64,000 bases of DNA from UBA1413 sp964567485 (lineage in GTDB: Bacteria > Bacteroidota > Bacteroidia > Bacteroidales > Prolixibacteraceae): NCBI GenBank assembly GCA_964567485.1, contig CAZMMX010000011.1, positions 1 to 64,000 of the forward strand, in the 5' to 3' direction. Of the stretch, positions 8,159 to 16,607 are shown piece after piece. Below the pieces are notes generated by a model. That model did not search any database. It had not been told where the DNA came from and was given only the letters and a program-made list of their open reading frames with translations. Position 1 is the stretch's first letter. Every line of letters starts with the position of its first letter. The position numbers and the translations under genes were made by a program.

Positions 8159-8208
8159 AAATACCTCTGCGGTGAGACTTCGCTTAGTGAATAACCACAG
8201 GGGTATTT
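8159..8208 (+). promoter_or_regulatory. Long inverted repeat upstream of fucI
   Basis: Two 15-base arms (8159-8173 and 8194-8208) pair in 14 positions, one of them G-T, around a 20-base spacer. It sits 45 bases before the fucI start, in the divergent region with the symporter gene. No T-tract of terminator quality follows directly. It could be an operator for a sugar-responsive regulator or an RNA hairpin in the fucI leader. Confidence 0.5.
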
Positions 8209-8253
8209 CCTTTGTTTCACGCAATGAACTATATCGTAATAATGACTAAAAAT

Positions 8254-10041
8254 ATGAAGAGCAGGATAGTGGACACTTATCCAAAAGTAGGAATCAGGCC
8301 GGTGATTGATGGCCGGCAGGGTGGTGTCAGGGAAAGTCTGGAGGAACAGACCATGAATATGGCCAGGAGTGCTGCTGAGCTGATCACCTCCCGGTTACGT
8401 TATCCCGACGGGACTTCCGTGGAGTGTGTCGTGGCCGATACGACCATCGGAAGGGTTCCGGAGGCGGCGGCCTGTGCGGCGAAGTTCGAACGTGAAGGGG
8501 TTGGGATGACCCTGACGGTGACACCCTGCTGGTGTTATGGTACTGAAACCATGGATATGCATCCCTTTTATCCGAAGGCCATATGGGGGTTTAACGGCAC
8601 TGAGCGGCCGGGGGCGGTTTACCTGGCGGCGGCCCTTGCGGGTCATGCCCAGAAGGGATTGCCTGCTTTCGGCATTTATGGCCGCGATGTGCAGGACAAT
8701 ACCGATAGTTCCATTCCTGCCGATGTGGAAGTGAAGATCCTCCGTTTTGTGAAGGCCGGGCTGGCGGCCGCCATTATGCGCGGCAAGTCCTATCTCGGCA
8801 TTGGCGGCCAGTGTATGGGCATTGCCGGATCGGTGGTGGACCATGATTTTTTCCAGGATTACCTGGGAATTCGTGTCGAGGGTGTCGACGAGGTGGAGAT
8901 TCTCCGCCGCATAGAAAAGGGAATCTACGATCCCCGGGAGTTTGAGAAAGCCATGAAATGGACCGAGAAGTATTGTAAGGCAAATGAAGGGGAGGATTAT
9001 AATGCTCCCGGACTGATGAGTAGCCGCGGGCAGAAGGATAAGGATTGGGAATTTGTGGTGAAAATGACGATAATCATTCGTGACCTGATGCGGGGGAATC
9101 CCCGGCTCGGGGAGCTTGGTTTTCCCGAGGAAGCCCTGGGGCATAATGCCATAGCGGCAGGGTACCAGGGGCAGCGGCAGTGGACTGACTTTCTGCCCAA
9201 CGGAGATTTCAGCGAAGCTATCCTCTGTTCTTCCTTCGACTGGAACGGGGTGAGGGAAGCTTTTATTCTGGCTACGGAAAACGACTCTCTCAATGGGGTC
9301 TCCATGCTCTTTGGCCATTTGCTGACCAATACGGCCTCTATATTTTCCGATGTGCGCACTTTTTGGAGTCCTGAGGCCGTGAAAAGGATTTCGGGCTATG
9401 ATCTGGAGGGCGTGGCGGCCCACGGCATTATCCACCTGATCAATTCCGGGGCTACCTGTCTCGATGCCACGGGTATGCAGGAGAATGAAGCCGGGGAGCC
9501 TGCCATGAAGCCTTTCTGGGAAATCTCAGAACATGAGGTGGAGAAATGCCTGAAGGCCACCACGTGGTTTCCTGCTAATCAGGGCTACTTCAGGGGAGGA
9601 GGTTACTCCTCGAATTTTCTCTCCCGTGGGGGAATGCCGGTCACCATGTTGCGTGTCAACCGCATCAAGGGACTGGGTCCTGTGCTGCAGATTGCCGAAG
9701 GATGGACGGTGGAGATTCCGGAGCATGTACACCGGTTGATCAACGAACGTACCGACAAGACGTGGCCCACCACGTGGTTCGCTCCCCGGCTGACCGATAA
9801 GCCCCAGTTTCGTGATGTTTACAGTGTCATGAACAATTGGGGGGCCAACCATGGGGCCATCAGTTACGGTCATATAGGTGCCGATCTGATCACGCTGGCT
9901 TCTGTGTTGCGCATTCCTGTATGCATGCATAATGTCGACGAAAAGGAGATTTTCCGTCCGGCAGCCTGGAACGCCTTCGGAATGGATCCCGAGGGTGCGG
10001 ACTACAGGGCCTGTACCACCTTCGGCCCCTTGTATGCTTAG
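8254..10041 (+). CDS. fucI: L-fucose isomerase
   Basis: A 595-residue enzyme (E. coli FucI has 591) that converts L-fucose to L-fuculose, the first cytoplasmic step of fucose catabolism; family members also act on D-arabinose. The family core is intact: GIRPVIDGRQGGVRESLE at the N-terminus, QGQRQWTDFLPNGDFSEAIL, SSFDWNGVREAF, ATENDSLNG, and NNWGANHGAISYGHIG near the end. The acidic residues in EAIL and END and the His in NHGA correspond to the Mn2+ ligands of the active site. Met at 8254 was chosen because homology begins there; an in-frame ATG at 8224 and the TTG-led upstream frame (8212) overlap the inverted repeat. No fuculokinase, aldolase or fucose permease lies nearby; a rhamnulokinase-family gene is 23 kb away. 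Confidence 0.95.
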   Translation: MKSRIVDTYPKVGIRPVIDGRQGGVRESLEEQTMNMARSAAELITSRLRYPDGTSVECVVADTTIGRVPEAAACAAKFEREGVGMTLTVTPCWCYGTETMDMHPFYPKAIWGFNGTERPGAVYLAAALAGHAQKGLPAFGIYGRDVQDNTDSSIPADVEVKILRFVKAGLAAAIMRGKSYLGIGGQCMGIAGSVVDHDFFQDYLGIRVEGVDEVEILRRIEKGIYDPREFEKAMKWTEKYCKANEGEDYNAPGLMSSRGQKDKDWEFVVKMTIIIRDLMRGNPRLGELGFPEEALGHNAIAAGYQGQRQWTDFLPNGDFSEAILCSSFDWNGVREAFILATENDSLNGVSMLFGHLLTNTASIFSDVRTFWSPEAVKRISGYDLEGVAAHGIIHLINSGATCLDATGMQENEAGEPAMKPFWEISEHEVEKCLKATTWFPANQGYFRGGGYSSNFLSRGGMPVTMLRVNRIKGLGPVLQIAEGWTVEIPEHVHRLINERTDKTWPTTWFAPRLTDKPQFRDVYSVMNNWGANHGAISYGHIGADLITLASVLRIPVCMHNVDEKEIFRPAAWNAFGMDPEGADYRACTTFGPLYA

Positions 10042-10153
10042 GCGTTGGAGAACACAGGCAATGAGGGCTGGAAAAAAAGCATAATCAGGCTGGGAGCTCA
10101 TGGAATTCCGGGAATTTTTACCAACTTCATTCCCACTTTGCCAATCAATATAA

Positions 10154-11662
10154 ATGCTGACGACCATGGAAAAAACGACCATTATTTTGGGGCTGCTGAT
10201 GCTGGTCCCTCTCTCTCAGGCCGGGGCCGGGCCGGTCAGGGGAGTTTTCCCCGATGCCCGGAATATCGGAAATCCTGCCCTGCAGGGAAGCTACCGCTAT
10301 GATGCCGCCGACGGCTGCTGGCATCTGACGGGGTCTGGCACCAATATGTGGGGAAGCCGTGATGAGTTTTTCTTTTTGTCGGAGGAGGTGAGTGATGACT
10401 GCATTCTATCGGCCGCTCTCCATTTTCCCCGGGAGGGGGTGGATCCTCACCGCAAGGCAGGTGTGATGTTCCGTGCCACCGCTGATGATGATTCCCCCTA
10501 TGTCGATGTGGCGGTCCACGGCGACGGGCTTACCTCAATGCAATACCGGGCGGAAAAGGGAGGGGAGACCCGCGAGGTGACCACCCAGGTCAAATCCCCG
10601 GGATTTATTCAGCTTGAAAAATCGGGAAACACCTTTATCATGAGGATATCCAAGCAGCATACCCCCCTTGATGAGGTGGCTTCGGTGACCATTCATCTTG
10701 GAGAAAAGGTGCATGCCGGCCTATTTGTCTGTTCCCACAATCAGGAAGTGATGGAAGAGGCCTGTTTCACCCATGTGAGGCTCGATGTCCCGGCCAGTGC
10801 CCGGGGTGGGGAGGAGGCGCCCCCATCGCCTTCCAGGCTTGAGGTTTTCGACCTGGAAAGCGGGAAGCAGGAAGTGGTCTACCATACCGAAGAGCATATC
10901 GAGGCCCCTAACTGGTCACGTAACGGGAAATTCCTGATTTACAACAAGGAAGGTAAACTCTACCGCTTCAATCTGAAAAACAGAAAAATCAAAGAGATCA
11001 ATACGGGTTTTGCCGATGCCAACAACAACGACCACGGAATCAGTTTTGACGGGAAGACGCTGGCCATCAGCCATCACCTGGAAGAGCAGGGGAACCGTCA
11101 TTCCATTATTTATACTGTTCCGGTAAAGGGGGGTACCCCGCGCAGGGTTACGCCGCTGGGGCCTTCCTATTGGCACGGATGGTCACCCGATGGGAAGTGG
11201 CTTACCTATTGTGCCGAGCGCAACGGAAATTATGATGTTTACAAGATTCCGGCATCGGGAGGGGAGGAGGTCAGGCTGACCACTACCGAAGGGCTCGACG
11301 ATGGTCCGGAGTATTCCCCTGACGGAAACGCCATCTATTTCAATTCGGTACGCAGCGGGTCCATGCAGATATGGCGGATGAAGCCCGATGGGAGTGACCA
11401 GGAACAGGTGACGAACGACCAGTTCAACAATTGGTTTGCTCATCCCTCGCCCGATGGGAAGTGGTTGTTGTTCATCTCTTACCTTCCCGATGTGGCTGCA
11501 GGATCTCATCCGCGTAACCAAAGGGTGATGCTGCGTGTCATGCCCGTGGAAGGGGGAGTGGTGCGTACGCTGGTATTTCTATATGGCGGACAGGGCACCC
11601 TGAATGTTCCCTCGTGGAGTCCTGATTCCCGGAAGTTTGCCTTTGTAAGCTACACCTACTGA
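10154..11662 (+). CDS. Secreted TolB-like beta-propeller protein with N-terminal jelly-roll domain
   Basis: A 502-residue exported protein. With the alternative Met at 10166 the chain starts MEKTTIILGLLMLVPLSQAGAG, a standard signal peptide, so that start is slightly preferred on biochemical grounds. Residues about 30-215 look like a concanavalin/DUF1349-type sandwich (WGSRDEFFFLSEEV, HRKAGVMFRA). Residues about 230-502 form a TolB/WD40-like propeller with repeated PD40 signatures: GHSPDGKW-like blades WSPDGKWLTYC, YSPDGNAIYFNS, PSPDGKWLLFIS and WSPDSRKFAFVS. Such proteins usually bind sugars or proteins in the periplasm; no catalytic site is visible. It follows fucI by 112 bases and may share its transcript, suggesting a link to glycan use, but that is inference. 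Confidence 0.8.
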   Translation: MLTTMEKTTIILGLLMLVPLSQAGAGPVRGVFPDARNIGNPALQGSYRYDAADGCWHLTGSGTNMWGSRDEFFFLSEEVSDDCILSAALHFPREGVDPHRKAGVMFRATADDDSPYVDVAVHGDGLTSMQYRAEKGGETREVTTQVKSPGFIQLEKSGNTFIMRISKQHTPLDEVASVTIHLGEKVHAGLFVCSHNQEVMEEACFTHVRLDVPASARGGEEAPPSPSRLEVFDLESGKQEVVYHTEEHIEAPNWSRNGKFLIYNKEGKLYRFNLKNRKIKEINTGFADANNNDHGISFDGKTLAISHHLEEQGNRHSIIYTVPVKGGTPRRVTPLGPSYWHGWSPDGKWLTYCAERNGNYDVYKIPASGGEEVRLTTTEGLDDGPEYSPDGNAIYFNSVRSGSMQIWRMKPDGSDQEQVTNDQFNNWFAHPSPDGKWLLFISYLPDVAAGSHPRNQRVMLRVMPVEGGVVRTLVFLYGGQGTLNVPSWSPDSRKFAFVSYTY

Positions 11663-11735
11663 CAGAAATCCGGCCATTCCCGCATAAGGGGGTCATGCCT
11701 CTTTCCAGGGAGCATAGTGAGCGGTGAAATAAGTT

Positions 11736-11765
11736 CCTCCGGCACAGTGAGATTACTGCCGGGGG
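11736..11765. terminator. Hairpin between convergent genes, possible terminator
   Basis: Arms CCTCCGGC (11736-11743) and GCCGGGGG (11758-11765) pair, continued after a two-base bulge by AGT/ACT around a six-base loop. It lies between the ends of the propeller gene and typA. No good T-tract is present on either side, so termination would be inefficient or not intrinsic. Confidence 0.35.
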
Positions 11766-11796
11766 CTCTTGTGATGTGTAAGAAAGTCGGAGAGGG

Positions 11797-13611
11797 TCAG
11801 TTTCCTGTTTCTGCCTTTTTGGCTCTTTTTCTGTCGTTTTCGTCGAGGAGGATTTTACGGAGCCGCATAGACTTGGGGGTGACTTCGATATATTCGTCAC
11901 CGGCGAGGTATTCCATGGCTTCTTCGAGAGAAAAGCGGATCGGGGGCGTGAGTATGGCTTTGTCGTCGGAACCGGAAGCCCTCATGTTGGTCAGCTTTTT
12001 GGTGATGGTGACGTTGACGGTGATGTCATCGAGCCGGGTGTTTTCACCAATGACTTGTCCGGCATATACCTCTTCCCCGGGGAAGATGAAAAATTTGCCG
12101 CGGTCCTGTAGTTTGTTGATGGAGTAGGCGATGGCGGTTCCTGTTTCCAGGGCGATGAGGGACCCATTCCGGCGGATGCCGATATCTCCTTTCCAGGGTT
12201 CGTAGTCCAGGAAACGGTGGGCCATGATGGCTTCCCCTTCTGTGGCGGTGAGCATCTGGTTGCGCAGGCCGATGATTCCCCGTGAGGGAATGGTGAATTC
12301 AAGATGGGCTCTTTCGTTTTTGACTTCGAAGAGGGTCATTTCGGCCTTGCGTTGGGAGACCAGTTCGATCACCTTACCCGCGAATTCTTCGGGGACCTGG
12401 ACGGTCATGGCCTCCATGGGTTCATATTTGACCCCGTCGATTTCGCGGACGATGACCCGGGGTTGTCCCACCTGCATTTCGTAGCCTTCGCGCCGCATGG
12501 TCTCGATGAGGATCGAGAGGTGAAGGATTCCCCTGCCGAAAACCATGAAGGTATCGGCTGAGGCGGTGTCTTCGACCCTGAGGGCCAGGTTTTTTTCGGT
12601 TTCCTTATAGAGGCGGTCGCGCAGCTGCCGTGAGGTGACAAACATTCCTTCCCTGCCGAAGAAGGGGGAGTTGTTGGCGGCAAAGACCATGCTCATGGTA
12701 GGTTCGTCAACCGTGATGGGCGAAAGGCCTTCGGGTTCCGTCAGGTCGGCAATGGTGTCGCCGATTTCAAAGCTCTCCAGGCCGAAGACCGCGCAGATCT
12801 CTCCCGCAAGCACCGGTTTCTTAGTTTTTTCCTTTCCGAGGCCCTCGAAGAGATAAACCTCTTTGGCGGTATTTTTTACCATGGTGCCGTCACGTTTGAC
12901 CAGGGTAACCTGGCTCCCCGGAATCAGGGCTCCCCGGCTTACCTTCCCCACGGCGATACGCCCCACATAGGAGGAATAATCAAGGGAGGTGATTCTCATC
13001 TGCAGGGTACCTTCCGTGAATTTCGCAGGTGGGATATGACGGATGATGGTGTCGAGAAGATAGCTGATATCCTCCTCGGGGGTTCGCCAGTCGGGGCCCA
13101 TCCATCCCAGTTTCGACGACCCGTAAACCGTGGGGAAATCGAGTTGGTCTTCGGTGGCGTCGAGGCTGAACATGAGGTCGAAAACCTTCTCGTGGGTCTC
13201 CTCGGGATTGCAGTTGGGCTTGTCCACCTTATTGATCACCACCACGGGTTTCAGCCCCAGTTCGAGGGCTTTCTGCAAAACAAAACGGGTTTGTGGCATC
13301 GGCCCTTCAAAGGCATCCACAATGAGCAGAACCCCGTCGGCCATGTTCAGAACCCGCTCTACCTCTCCCCCGAAATCGGAGTGGCCGGGAGTGTCTATGA
13401 CGTTGATCTTTACATTTTTATAGTGTACTGAAACATTCTTCGAAAGGATGGTGATGCCCCGTTCGCGCTCCAGGTCATTGCTGTCGAGGATCAGGTCCCT
13501 GACTTCCTGGTTGTCACGGAATAGCTTCACCTGATAAAGGATGCGGTCAACGAGTGTCGTTTTGCCGTGGTCCACATGGGCGATGACGGCTACGTTTCTG
13601 ATCTCTTCCAT
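11797..13611 (-). CDS. typA: Translational GTPase TypA/BipA
   Basis: A 604-residue ribosome-binding GTPase related to EF-G and LepA, involved in 50S assembly and growth under stress or cold. G motifs are complete: AHVDHGKTT (G1), ERERGITI (G2), DTPGHSDF (G3), NKVDKP (G4) and a G5 region near YGSSKLGW. Domain II (about 205-300), domain III (about 305-385), and the TypA-specific C-terminal region with SRGIIGLRNQMLTATEGEAIM are all present. ATG 13611 gives the normal N-terminus (MEEIRNVAVIAH); the frame could be extended to 13707 but this would pass through the promoter motif. It is monocistronic and divergent from kdsA. Confidence 0.97.
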   Translation of the reverse strand: MEEIRNVAVIAHVDHGKTTLVDRILYQVKLFRDNQEVRDLILDSNDLERERGITILSKNVSVHYKNVKINVIDTPGHSDFGGEVERVLNMADGVLLIVDAFEGPMPQTRFVLQKALELGLKPVVVINKVDKPNCNPEETHEKVFDLMFSLDATEDQLDFPTVYGSSKLGWMGPDWRTPEEDISYLLDTIIRHIPPAKFTEGTLQMRITSLDYSSYVGRIAVGKVSRGALIPGSQVTLVKRDGTMVKNTAKEVYLFEGLGKEKTKKPVLAGEICAVFGLESFEIGDTIADLTEPEGLSPITVDEPTMSMVFAANNSPFFGREGMFVTSRQLRDRLYKETEKNLALRVEDTASADTFMVFGRGILHLSILIETMRREGYEMQVGQPRVIVREIDGVKYEPMEAMTVQVPEEFAGKVIELVSQRKAEMTLFEVKNERAHLEFTIPSRGIIGLRNQMLTATEGEAIMAHRFLDYEPWKGDIGIRRNGSLIALETGTAIAYSINKLQDRGKFFIFPGEEVYAGQVIGENTRLDDITVNVTITKKLTNMRASGSDDKAILTPPIRFSLEEAMEYLAGDEYIEVTPKSMRLRKILLDENDRKRAKKAETGN

Positions 13612-13632
13612 TTTTTTTATTGAATTGGGGTG

Positions 13633-13640
13633 CAAAATTA
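13633..13640 (-). promoter_or_regulatory. -7 promoter element of typA
   Basis: On the minus strand TAATTTTG is an exact TAnnTTTG match, 21 bases before the typA ATG. No clear TTTG stands at the -33 spacing. Confidence 0.55.
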
Positions 13641-13755
13641 CAAAACGAAATGAGACCTCTTTTTCTTTTCCATTAATTACTGATAGTGAAGGCGTATGTT
13701 TTAACATTGGGAATGGTTCTTTTTGATATCTTTCCCGAAAAAATAGGAGTTAAGG

Positions 13756-14595
13756 ATGATACCGCACATTGAAAAGCTGAAATATGAAGGGTCGGGCAAT
13801 TTTCTTTTAATGGCCGGGCCCTGTGCCATTGAAGATGAGGGGATGGCCATGGATATTGCCGGAAGGATTGCTGAGGTTACCGACAGGCTTCAGATTCCGT
13901 GGATTTTCAAGGGCTCCTACCGCAAGGCCAACCGGTCGCGTCTTGACTCATTCTCGGGGATCGGGGATGAGAAGGCCCTGAAGATTCTGCAGAGAGTGGG
14001 CGAGAAATTCAGTGTTCCGGTGGTGACCGATATCCATGCCGCCCAGGAGGCCGCCATGGCTGCGGAGTATGTCGATGTGTTGCAGATTCCTGCCTTTTTA
14101 TGCCGGCAGACTGATCTGCTGGTGGCGGCGGCGGTCACCGGCAAGGTAGTTAATATTAAGAAGGGGCAGTTTCTTTCTCCCCAGGCCATGCAGTATGCCG
14201 TGGGTAAGGTGCGTGACAGCGGGAATGCGCGTATTCTTCTTACCGAGAGGGGGGTTATGTTCGGCTATCAGGATCTGGTGGTCGACTACCGGGGAATCCC
14301 CGAGATGCAAGCCCTGGGATGCCCGGTTATTCTGGATATCACCCATTCCCTGCAACAACCCAACCAGGCGGGGGGTGTGACGGGGGGGAAACCCCGCCTG
14401 ATAGAGACCATCGCCAGGGCCGGTGTTGCCGTAGGCGTCGACGGCATCTTCATTGAGACTCACCCTGACCCGGCCACCGCCAAGTCCGACGGCGCCAATA
14501 TGCTCCCTCTCGATTTGCTGGAGGGGCTCCTCGAAAGGCTGACCATGATACGCAAGACGATTCTTTCATTTCCCGGTCAGCATGACCCGATGTGA
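13756..14595 (+). CDS. kdsA: 3-deoxy-D-manno-octulosonate 8-phosphate synthase, metal-dependent class
   Basis: A 279-residue enzyme that condenses phosphoenolpyruvate with arabinose 5-phosphate to KDO 8-phosphate, the first committed step to the KDO of lipid A-core. Motifs: FKGSYRKANRSR (substrate site), TDIHAA, PAFLCRQTDLL, VNIKKGQFLSP. The N-terminal AGPCAIE carries a Cys where E. coli KdsA has Asn; together with the His of DITHSLQ, the Glu of FIETHPDP and the Asp of KSDGANMLPL this is the metal-ligand set of the Aquifex-type, metal-dependent class. The presence of kdsA and the OstA-like gene shows that the organism makes KDO-containing lipopolysaccharide. MATE and YccF genes follow at 45 and 75 bases. 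Confidence 0.96.
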   Translation: MIPHIEKLKYEGSGNFLLMAGPCAIEDEGMAMDIAGRIAEVTDRLQIPWIFKGSYRKANRSRLDSFSGIGDEKALKILQRVGEKFSVPVVTDIHAAQEAAMAAEYVDVLQIPAFLCRQTDLLVAAAVTGKVVNIKKGQFLSPQAMQYAVGKVRDSGNARILLTERGVMFGYQDLVVDYRGIPEMQALGCPVILDITHSLQQPNQAGGVTGGKPRLIETIARAGVAVGVDGIFIETHPDPATAKSDGANMLPLDLLEGLLERLTMIRKTILSFPGQHDPM

Positions 14596-14640
14596 GGATC
14601 TCTCTTAAGGGGGAACAGAACCAGGATTAATCTTTTTTAG

Positions 14641-16074
14641 ATGTCAGTAAGAGGGAAGGGAGTTATTGCCGGGATCAGGAATGCGGATTACGCTTCCTGG
14701 TGGCAGGATATCAGGGAAGCGGTAGCCGGCACGGAACGTGATTTCACCGAGAGCAGTGTAGGCAAGGCCATTTTTATTTTATCGGTACCCATGGTGCTGG
14801 AGATGGTCATGGAGTCGCTGTTTGCCATTGCCGACATCTATTTTGTGTCGCGGCTGGGGGCCGATGCCATTGCTACGGTAGGGCTCACCGAGTCGGTGAT
14901 GACGATTGTTTATTCGGTAGCTTCGGGATTGGGGGTGGCCACCACGGCGCTGGTAGCCCGGCGCATAGGGGAGAAGAACAGCCGTGGTGCCGGGTCGGCA
15001 GCCGTTCAGGCTATCCTGCTGGCCCTGGTGATATCGCTGCTGATATCGCTGCCGGGGATTTTCCTGTCCAGGGAATTTCTTCTCCTGATGGGGTCATCCA
15101 GGGAAATGGCCGAAGAGTTTAGCGCCTATCCTGCCATCATCTTCGGCACCAATGGTATTGTGATGCTTCTGTTTATCATCAATGCTGTTTTCCGCAGTTC
15201 CGGGGATGCTGCCATTTCGCTGCGGGTGATCGTGGTGGCCAACCTGATCAACATTCTCCTTGACCCGCTTTTTATTTTTGGGTGGGGGCCGGTTCCGGCG
15301 ATGGGGATCCGTGGGGCGGCCATCGCCACGGCCACAGGCCGGGGCATTGCGGTGCTCTACCAGTTGTACCTGCTTTTCGGCGGCCATCACCGCATTTCCG
15401 TAAAACTTCATGATTTCAGGATCAGGCCCCGGGTTATGGGAGAACTGATGAAAATCTCCCTGGGAGGCATCTTCCAGAACCTGATCGCTACCTCGTCATG
15501 GATCTTTCTGGTCCGCATCATTGCCGTCTATGGCTCCCTGGCCGTTGCCGGATATACCATCGCCTTGAGGATCATCATGTTTGCCTTGTTGCCAGCTTCC
15601 GGAATCAGCAATGCCGCTGCCACCCTGGTAGGCCAGAACCTGGGGGCCGGACAGCCGTCGAGGGCCGAGCGGTCGGTGTGGATCATCAGTTATGTCAATA
15701 TGTCCCTGATGGGGTTGATAGGCCTGGGGCTGGTACTCTTCCCCGAACCCTTCATCCGTTTTTTCAGCAGCGATTCCGGAGTGATTGCCGAAGGAACCAA
15801 CGCCCTGAGGATCATCAGCCTGGGTTTCCTTTTCTACGGATTGAGCATGGTGATGATCCAGGCTTTTAACGGCAGCGGCGATACCGTGACTCCCACCATT
15901 ATCTTTTTCTTTGGGTTCTGGCTGATCGAAATACCCCTGGCCTGGCTCTTCTCCTTTACCCTGGAACTGGGGCTTTCAGGAACCTGCACCTCCATTGTCA
16001 TCGCAGAGTCACTGGTCGCCATTGCCGCCTGGTGGTATTTCCGGAAAGGGAAATGGAAACTCGAGAAAGTATAG
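14641..16074 (+). CDS. MATE family efflux transporter
   Basis: A 477-residue inner-membrane protein with twelve predicted helices in two homologous bundles. The first begins LSVPMVLEMVMESLFAIADIYFVSRLG and the second near ISLGGIFQNLIATSSWIFLVRIIAVYG, both typical of MATE proteins that export cationic drugs or metabolites in exchange for Na+ or H+. The ~40-residue N-terminal cytoplasmic extension before the first helix (DIREAVAGTERDFTESSVGKA) is longer than in NorM, but this 'DIREA..GxExDFT' lead is seen in a Bacteroidota MATE subgroup. Substrate unknown. It lies 45 bases after kdsA and may be cotranscribed. Confidence 0.9.
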   Translation: MSVRGKGVIAGIRNADYASWWQDIREAVAGTERDFTESSVGKAIFILSVPMVLEMVMESLFAIADIYFVSRLGADAIATVGLTESVMTIVYSVASGLGVATTALVARRIGEKNSRGAGSAAVQAILLALVISLLISLPGIFLSREFLLLMGSSREMAEEFSAYPAIIFGTNGIVMLLFIINAVFRSSGDAAISLRVIVVANLINILLDPLFIFGWGPVPAMGIRGAAIATATGRGIAVLYQLYLLFGGHHRISVKLHDFRIRPRVMGELMKISLGGIFQNLIATSSWIFLVRIIAVYGSLAVAGYTIALRIIMFALLPASGISNAAATLVGQNLGAGQPSRAERSVWIISYVNMSLMGLIGLGLVLFPEPFIRFFSSDSGVIAEGTNALRIISLGFLFYGLSMVMIQAFNGSGDTVTPTIIFFFGFWLIEIPLAWLFSFTLELGLSGTCTSIVIAESLVAIAAWWYFRKGKWKLEKV

Positions 16075-16149
16075 TAAGAGTGACATTCGTCTTTTCCGGC
16101 CGGAAGTGTAATGCCAGTCCCGGGGCTGATACCAATCATTAAAAAGAAC

Positions 16150-16524
16150 ATGCGTTTATTGGGAAATATTCTTTGGCTGTTGTTTGGCGGACTCGAGGCT
16201 TTTGTGGGGTACCTCATTGGCGGGGTGCTCCTGTGTCTCACTATCGTGGGGATTCCCTTTGGTCTGCAGGTATTTAAGCTGGCCGAGGTGGCCCTCTGGC
16301 CATTCAACAAAAGCTATGAGCTGAAAGAGTGGGCCCCGGGGTGTCTTTCCACCTTTATGAACCTTCTGTGGCTGATCGTGGCGGGTTTCTGGATTGTGAT
16401 GATCCATTTTGTTTTCGGGTTGTTGCTGGTGCTCACCATTGTGGGGATTCCCTTTGGCAGGCAGCATTTCAAGCTGATGTCGCTGGCCATTACCCCCTTT
16501 GGACGAAAGGTCATCAATAGCTGA
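16150..16524 (+). CDS. YccF domain (DUF307) membrane protein
   Basis: A 124-residue protein built of two YccF repeats. Each has a hydrophobic pair of segments ending in the signature LTIVGIPFG: LLCLTIVGIPFGLQVFKLAEVALWPFNK and LLVLTIVGIPFGRQHFKLMSLAITPFGR. The family is small, inner-membrane, and of unknown function. ATG 16150 (MRLLGNILWLLFGG) matches family N-termini; an upstream in-frame ATG (16111) adds 13 unrelated residues. It is the last gene of a possible kdsA-MATE-yccF unit. Confidence 0.92.
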   Translation: MRLLGNILWLLFGGLEAFVGYLIGGVLLCLTIVGIPFGLQVFKLAEVALWPFNKSYELKEWAPGCLSTFMNLLWLIVAGFWIVMIHFVFGLLLVLTIVGIPFGRQHFKLMSLAITPFGRKVINS

Positions 16525-16607
16525 ACCTCAATTCTTTTCTTTCATGATAACCGCCGTTGGTGCTGTTATGCCTGATTTTGTTCCTCAGGGTGGTCTTTCC
16601 CGGTTTT

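Noticed and set aside
8395..9435. Open frame of 346 codons on the minus strand inside fucI
   Set aside because: Antisense to a certain enzyme gene and with no homology of its own.
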